From Fasciolopsis buskii (Eukaryota; Platyhelminthes; Trematoda; Plagiorchiida; Fasciolidae): a stretch of 64,000 nt of DNA. Below the pieces are notes generated by a model. It saw only the letters and a list, made by a program, of their open reading frames with translations, searched no databases and was not told the origin of the DNA. The translations under genes were made by a program, and so were the position numbers. Of the stretch, positions 26,620 through 35,600 are shown piece after piece. The DNA lies in NCBI GenBank assembly GCA_008360955.1, contig LUCM01007175.1, positions 3,524 through 67,523 of the forward strand. Reading direction: 5' to 3'. Numbering within the stretch: the stretch's first letter is position 1; each line of letters begins with the position of its first letter.

Positions 26620-29600
26620 CCATGCACGTTCTTGACGCCACAAATTCGATTCTGGTGAGACATACCAATTCGGAGTGTACAAGTATGTGGATGTTTGGTC
26701 AAGAGAACACCGTGTACGCATACCTGACGAGCGACAATAACTGCGAAACCGGTCGTGTGCTCCCGGGCAAATTTTGTTCACTCATCCAGATACTACTTAC
26801 TACTTCTAGATATACACGCACATATATATATATATTTGCTTATCACTAATCGCCCAGTATATAAATTTGTTTAAATCTCATTTAAATCACGAGAAACTTG
26901 CATGGATGATGATTCCAGTTAAGAATTTTATGATAGTGGCTTTTTGAAAGTCCGTTTAAATACCGTCGAAGCATTTTTGTTATCTGCAATTCTACTCGCC
27001 GGATCGAATAGCGTACATTAGGCGTCTGTTGGATCACTTGTGCATGCACGTATGCATGGAGGTACGTATGGGGATAGGTAATCAGTTTCAACCTTGAACG
27101 AAATAGACGAATGCGGATAACAAGATGGATTCTTACATAACAGGTGAATGAGATCTGCTAGTTTCGATGAGAAATTTTTCACAACCCCTCAAGTGTAAAT
27201 CACACTTTGGTGAATGGGTCAACTGAAGTAGATAACACATGGCTGATAAAAGGCAGTCCTCGGTAAACCATTCTCAGTTAAGTCTGGCAAAGTAACCGAA
27301 TCGTAACATAATGAAACATAAAAAACACATTAATGGACAAGAAAAAATAATCGCAGTTTTCTTAGCGTCTAATTATCTCTGTCTGTGAATTTGAAAAATG
27401 AACTGGCATAATCGTTTAATACAATTGAAAATGCGGACAAAAATCGTGAATTGGTACTTATTGCAACCCATGCGGTTGATAAACTGGGCCCCAGAAACAG
27501 TTAGCGATGAAGATTAATTGGTCACTGGAAGCACACTTCCGGGGAAATTTTGTTCATCCATCCGTATGCGAAACATAGTACTGAAAAGAAAAACCAATAC
27601 TTTCGGACCTTGTGTCCCCTTTCTAAACATTAGCCTTGCCTGACCGACAGAAATCCTCCGACGAATCCCTGTGTGATTCTTAAATGAACTTATCGCCCAT
27701 TCTTGCTCATAACGATTCAAATGTGATTCGAGTAAGAAGTCAAAAATTGTCTGTTTGCTGTTATCAAAGTGACGGAAATCCAACTGACATAGTGTAACGT
27801 TTACCTTCCCTTCTCAAATCGCAATGTTCACTCACCCTAGGTTCAAATGAAAATCCAAACTTCTTGTGTTGTTCTCTGTCGTTGACGTATAATGGTCAAG
27901 ATGTTAGGGCACTGATGTTTGCTTATCTTCCTCAGCCCTCCAGTTGTTACTGTTATCTGCGTATCATTTGGGCAGCACCACTTCAATTCTGGCGTTGGAA
28001 GGCACACCAGAATTTACCCAACCAGACATGAGAATCTCGCTGTCTGCAGAGTATGGTTGTCACCATCTATCAGTTACTTCGGAAGCTCAACGAAAAACGT
28101 GACTTCGTAGCACTGGTAATCGGGAAGTGTCTATCCGAAGGCCTCATACCCCGGAGAAAAGTTTTTAATAAACACGGAAAATGGGAACTATGATGATAAA
28201 GCAAATATCGAATCGATTTTTTCTCAGTTCCGTAGTAGCAAACGGGAGTATTTTATCATTCAGGACGATCAGGTAGACCTCGATTTTAACCGGATTACTC
28301 TTTTCCCCGTTATTGTCATTCTAATAATTCCTTTCTGATAGTAAGTAATCAATTCAGTATGAACAGAGGTTCGCACCTAGGAAGACAGCATAAAATCTAA
28401 CAAATGGATAACCAGTTGGACTAGTACATGATTTCGCTAATGCAAAACAACGTATGGCGCGGATACATGCAGTTGAACTAAGCAAGCGGGCAATAGGGTC
28501 AATACGTGCTTGAAATACCAAAAGCTGGATTGGTTGGAGTAATATTCTACTGTTTCTTAAGTCCAGTGGTTCGTGCTTTTGTGCTTGTAGCAACATTCAG
28601 GCCAATCAACCAATTAACATAGACGATGAGTCGCACAGTTAAAGGATTAACCAACATCAAGGCCGGGGCACCGCCTTCCACCCATTAGTTAGCTGATTTG
28701 ATTTTTGCCTACCCATTTCCGAATATCACCACTTGTTCTATTCGACCATCATCAGGTTATCATTTTACCATCTACCAATTGATCACTGTTTCCATACTAG
28801 CCAGAAATAATAAAAAGAACCGTGAATTTGTCCAAACCACTGTCATCCACACGTGTCGACGATACGGATGAGGGGGAGAATTTGCAAGACACGGATCTGT
28901 TCATCCCATACTTTCGAGGAAATGAAGCTCAAGAAAAAGGCCTATCCATCGGGAACACGGGAAATCAATTCGCCGTAGATGCTGCCTCAGCGTCACTGGA
29001 CCTGATCGGTGATGAACATACACAAGTGTGCGTTTCCTACATTTTGTTTGAGTATGCAACAACTCAGGCAGATTTGCACTTCGTTTTCCAAACAACAACT
29101 TTTCTTCCCAATCGATATTGTTTTTTAGTACTTTGTTAGGGTCCACCTGGTGTTGTCTAGTTCTGTGTATTTGCGGGCACCGTGAACAAAAGAAATCTTG
29201 AAGACACCACGATTTATCACACTGTTTTATCGAAGCTAGCATCCTTGTTCCTCAGACTTTAATAAACTACAGAAAATCAGGTCAAATGACGGATAATAGT
29301 TCGCCTGCCACCAGTTACGACCGGCGATGCTGAGGTTCGTTATTCCAAATTATGATTCTTTAATACGTGGGAACAGTCACCGAAGTGCCGCTGCTGGATC
29401 CACTCAAAACGTCCCGTATAAATGCTGCCTGATTAGCTTAGACCGATTTGAGGTACGAGTTATCCGTCAAAGATCTAGCATGCCTTTCGTTCGATTCTGA
29501 AACGTGGCTGTTGCAGATAAGACATAACGAAAAACTGTGTTCAAACACCGGAGTTTTCGCATTATGTTAGGTGCATTTGGAAATTTTCTCAACAATGCTC

Positions 29601-32600
29601 ACACTAAACCTGTGGCACTGAGTCCAGTCTTAGGAAATTCACCGAATTCGAAAAGTCGGTCGAGTTGATTCTGATATGACTCGCACACACTCACAGATCG
29701 GGTCCATCAATGTTCACTAGTGTTTCAGGCACGTGGTAATCGGAAGAGTCAGGGAAATCGTGACCGGCTATCGTCAAGTGGACCAAACGTGTCCCATCTC
29801 CCGAGATTCGGCATACGGAAACCCGCTGTCACCTGCTCGTTACCACACCTGAATAGATGTGTGGATGTTTCTAAATTTCGGAGTTGCGGTTCCCGGTGCC
29901 CTTTTTCCAATTCACTGGATCTTCGAGATTGTAGCGTATGGCCCTACGAGAAACGCGCAATGAGGAAACTAAACTGATTCAAATGGGTCGAGTTAGGGTC
30001 TGCTAGATGCTCCAACGTGATGGTGGAAGACACTAGACCAGTGACATACGTGTGTTAATCTGCAAGATTTCCCACTAATTACTTCGTAATTTTTGCTACG
30101 GTAGACGATGCTACGAAACAGCAAACAAAGCGGGAATACTCCAGTTTGAAGCTAACGGTTGTGCAAAATAAATTGATCTGTTTTATAGGAGAAAATATTC
30201 ACGTGTACGTCTCTCAGTAACGTTAATCATCGGAGTTCTGTGCACCACATCCACGATAGCAGTAACCTGTCATAATCTATATTAGTTACAGTGATATCCT
30301 TCATTTTCAATATCATCTTTTATCATATCGATCCATCGATTCATGCTTCTTCTGCAGTGCACACCCAGTGGGATACAAAAAGCGCAAACTCGTTTGGGAT
30401 CGAAGACGAAAGCGTTATGTGGATTCCGAAGCAGCCGAGGGCAAAGCGAACTTGAAGCGCATAAAAACCGAAAGTGGTATCTGGATCCCGGCCTCGTACA
30501 AGACTGACAGGTAAGATGTAGCACTTTTGTCCGAACTATTCCCGTTCGTGTCACTGGGCACACAAATACAAATGATATTTGTCTAGGAACGGCAATGACT
30601 CCTCATGGTTACTAGCGCATCCTGCTTCGTCACGTCGCATTTGTTGATGACTCGAATGTGAAACCCAGTTGTGTCCACTTGGTTGATTAGTGGTTCGTAG
30701 CTCCGTGTTTTTGTTCCATCTCTTTAAATAGTCCATAACAGGTGGACAAATATAGTCCTAACGGTTTTTGTGGACGCGCGTGTCGATATCGACCGATCCG
30801 TTTTTGTCTTTCGATACTATCTGTCCGAATTTGACGATACGTGAGCTCCACCATTGGATGTTGAAGTAAAGCAACCTGCCAAAAGCAAATCGGAACAACA
30901 TAACAAAATGCTGCTTTTTAAATTTCGCTTTTTTAGTTTTGGTGATAATTTCGAACAAATCAGCGTAAACTCTTGTGATCCTGGCCCAAGCTTTGTGATA
31001 GGTCATTATTTTTGAAAATAAACCAAAATACAAATATTATCTTTGATATCGATAACACTTCTGAAGGTTTTCCGACTATCGTTTCCCGTCGATTAGTGCA
31101 CACCTTTAAACGAACGTAAGCTATGGTTTGTATCCACTTCCTTGAACTTTCATGTGATTTTTCTTTGCTCGGTTTGCGTTGGCGTGGATTAGTACATCAC
31201 ATGGAAACAGCATGTCCCCAAATCACGCATCCGATGACCTGCATCAATACGTGGTACAATTCACAGGTGAATGTAGCGCGCGTTATCCTGTAACGGGTCG
31301 CAAACGAAAATTGAATAATGTTAGGCTACGAGTAATTACGCTACGTTATTCCTGAGGATTCCTTTGATGCGTCTGCAATAGTCAGTTCTTCCCCTTTGGT
31401 CACTTGAGAACTCTGGATTCTTGGATCAATATTTACAATGAGGAGAACCGAACAGGTCCTATTCGAATGACAGAAGGTCCACAACGTTGAACAGCAATGC
31501 AAGCTCTATTGGTTACATTTTTATAAACAGGGTGAATATCCAAGGAGAACAAGGAGTGGACCTACACAGACGGTAAAATATTAGAATGCTGCGGCAACCA
31601 GCACACGGGACACAATCTAACTGTACAAACGCAGTTTCCAATAATTCCGTTTCGACAGAAAATGACAGCACAATCGGCCCCGTTCACGGTTCAGTCGTAT
31701 CCCTCAGTGTCTCCAGACAGACGGGTCTTCCAGAGCAGAACCACAAAGACGTGAGGAACTCACTTTACTTAGGTTTACCGCGCACGTTTTCTTCCCACGT
31801 TGCCACGACATTATCTGCTGGCCTCCATATGGCTTCTCCCACTCGGTGGGAGGAACGCAAAATAGGCTACGGCATGGCAAACGAGTGTTCGCCATACGCA
31901 ACACGTGATCCAACCAGTGTAGTCCATTACGTTTTATACGCTGAAAAAACGTATTCTGAGAACTGGCACTTAGTATTAGATTCCTCATTTCCACATTACT
32001 CACCCGGTCACTCCATCCAATCCTAACGATACTAGGTCGCCGCTGCAATCGGTCGAATTTATTGCTGTTTAGAAACCTTATTGTTTCTCAGCATGGCCTG
32101 GGACCACGCATTGCTGTACCTCAAAGATCTAACCAATCTAAAAGAGGTATTCGTGCTAGCTGGCAGGAAGCTGTCAAATGCACCCTCCCAGCCAAGATGT
32201 CCATTCCGGTATTGTTGAGTACGGACATCCGTCCTCTGTTTACGAAAATGTCGGATCCGTCCTCCGCAATTCAATCACCGATCCATGTTCACACTTGTCG
32301 TGTGCATACAAGAATCTTGGCTGAACTCGGACATTGCTGATTCACTCATGTCGATAGACGGCTTCAGACTCCATCGACAGGACAGAATTTCGAATAAGAA
32401 GATTAGAGGCTCTGTGGCAACATACATAAACTCCTTTTGGTCGTTCGAAGTTATTTATACGAACTTGCTAAACAGAATTGACTGTCTCCTAACACTGTCA
32501 TCTCAGGGTTCCTTGCCATTCCAGTACAATCACAACGAACTTACATATTGCTCTTTTTATCTTCCAGCACAATATCACACTTTCTTTCCACTCTTTTCTA

Positions 32601-35600
32601 GTATTTATTGTTCCTCTTCTTGAGGATAGTCTGAATATTATTGTAGGTGATTTCAATCATGCACCAACCCTACCACTGACTGTTTCATTTGACTGATCTC
32701 TGCGTTTCTCCCACTAGAGGCGGTTCCATTTTAGATAGGGTCAGTTCCAACTGCCCTGATTTATTTTCCCTAAAACTGCGTGTTCCACTTTCAAGGAGTG
32801 ACCATTGTCTGCTTCTGTTAAGGCCCAGGATATTCTCTCAGTCAGCCTTCCATTGCTTCAAACAAACAAATCGAATCCCAATTCCGCTCCGTAACATTTC
32901 ACACAACAATCGTACTGTTCTTCAGAAATATTTTTTTACTCGCATCTGCTTATTTTTCTTTTGAACCTCTGCTCAATGACAATGTTACACTTTTCACAGA
33001 GACGGCCAACTCAGTCGTTGATATTCGCTGTCACTTAGAAATACTGTTCTCAAATGGCCATATCTCCTCTGAAATATTGAAATCTCTAAGAAGCCACAAG
33101 GAGCTCTTCTAAAATCCCCGTGGTAACCCAAGTGTGCGGTATGTTTCCGTCCTAATAAAAGCTGAAATTAAACGCATCGACACTACATTCGCCGGCCAAC
33201 TCTTGAGTGGTAACAACAACCGATTCATATGACAAGACATTCGACTGTTGTATGGGAAGAAAGAGACATGAAATGTTCTGCGAATGTCGACAGCATAAAT
33301 CATGCTTTTATCTGTTCTTCCACCTACATCCCTGTCATATTTGGGTAGGGTGATGATGTGGTAGTTACAGGTTTTTGTAGTGAAGAGACTCGTCACTATT
33401 ATTCCCACCACAAAATCCAGCAGTTCTACTGCTTTAGCAAAACATTGGCTTCCCTGCCTTAAAATCTTCTGGTCTTAAACCGATGAAGCACGCTGTGGTT
33501 AAGCGCCTGCGTTCTTCTATATATCCCCCTGACGACCATTTTCAGCTTGCCTATAAATCCAACTGGTTCACTTTGGACGCCGCCACCTCCCTTATTCACC
33601 ACATTTAGGAGTCCTTAAATGCATCAATGAAATCTGTGCATTTTGTTTTTCTAGACTATTCATCGGTTTCCATTTCGGTCCCACGGACACTTTTCTTGCA
33701 CAAGCTGTAGACATTCGATTGTCCCAAGTCTTCCATTAGCCTAACTGTCTGATTGCTTTACTGGCGGAACTCGGTGCACACGGATGGGCGGTAAAACTAC
33801 AAAACCGTTGAATAATAACTCAGGAGAGCTTCAGAGTGCTGTTTTTTTCATCGTGTTTCTTCTCTACCTATGTCAGCGACTTGTCATCTAACTCCCCCGG
33901 TCCGTTGTTTGAGTATGCTGATGATGCTGCCCTTTCTAAAGCCGTTTCGAGCAACGAAAACTTTCAAAATCTTTCCAACAACCTACCTTCCATTTACGAT
34001 TTCTCTGTACGAGCTGCTTTAAATCTCAACACATCTAAATGTTTTGAATGTCTGTTCTCTCTCTCTCTCAATCAGCCTACCCATCCGAAACGTCGTTTAT
34101 CAACTCAGAAATGCTTGCCAGGGTTGATTCTGTAAAATATCTAGAAGTTGCTATTAATAAAAATCTGAAGTGAACTTCCCACATTTCCACCTGTGTAAAG
34201 AATCTCCAACGATTGTTATTTCCAATCAGGAAACTTTGGCACTACGAAGTGAAGCAACGCACAATCTCCCGGTTTGTATACAAATGTTTTCCCAACCAGT
34301 CATTACTTTTTCTCTTGCTATTTCCCCAGGTTTACTTAAAAAGTACTTTAAAATTCTTCGCCGAGGGCCACCGATTATCAGCCGTGTTTTTCGCACCACT
34401 TATTGAGTTGTCCTTCAATCTATGCAATCAGCACTTATCAACACGTGGGAAATTTGCTCACAGAACTCTTTCAGATCCCACGCATCCTCTGCACAACGAT
34501 CTTTCATCAAGGCAGCAGGATGAGACTGCCTCCATGCGATAGTCAAAACGGACGAGTCTAGACACGTCCCTACCAGTCTTCCACTTTGAAAAAGTACAGT
34601 GCTCGACGGGACTCCAGTTGATTCGTACAGTCTTAAACAGTTTTTGCATTCCTCAACTGTAATAAGTAATGCATAGTTTCAGTAAATCCTACTCCAGCGA
34701 ACAAAGTTTCCCTTTGCCAAACTTTACAGATATGCCCAATGGTTGAAACGCAGTCATGCTGATCTTGCCTCAGCGAAATCCGCAGCTCACGTTGATGGTG
34801 TTGATGAAACTTCAGGAATAAGCACAAAATTTTCTGCCCGTTTTGGTGGTGTAGTTGAATTCCCGGAAGAACCAAAGGAGAACAAGATGAGCAAGAAGCG
34901 ACAGAAGGGGAAAAAGCCAGGTCCAGGAACAGAAGATGACTCTGTGGTAAAACAATTCGAGCCTACCCAACCGTCGACAGGAATTCGAGTGCTGGGTACA
35001 CAACCGTGGTGTGAGTTTTTCATCGTTTTCACGAGATCTGTCGCACTAGTTAGTAATTCTATTAGATATGTTACGGATTGTATTGTTGGTTTCTACCGTC
35101 CTCTCAGTCATTGAACGATATTTAACTCAGTTCTTAGTAATACCGCGAGACCAGAACTGAGCACGATTTTTCAACGGGTTGATTTTAACTATTTCACGTT
35201 ATTTTTCAACTATGTGGCGACTATTCTGCAACGTTTAAAAGTCCGAAATCGTCAGTAGGGAATCACCACCCCCGTTGGTTCTCGACGATTTATCATAGGT
35301 TAGCGATCTGTGACATGGCGTGATTGTCTGTTTCTGCTTTTCCAAGACGACAGGGCGCTGGCGCACAGGATAAGTGGCTCTCTGTAGGCAGCCTAATCGC
35401 GACGATGGCTAAATGCACGGTACGTCGCATTTATACATATATATATATATATAATATTTATATTGTCGGCCAGATTGTTAAGTTGTCAAATCCTTCTGAA
35501 TACAAAAAACCTCGGGTGTGCAGTACTCTTCGGTCGATTTCGCACGCCACACCTGATCGACTTGAAAGCAAGGCTTTACTGATCATTTTAGACTGATTAC

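Noticed and set aside
26445..26849. Overlapping ORFs on both strands with a Tyr-Ile repeat
   Set aside because: Produced by the (TA)34 tract, which is open in every frame.
28801..29025. DDX54 exon ending at the first GT (29026-29027)
   Set aside because: This leaves phase 0 and shifts the frame of the next exon; the GT at 29028 restores it.
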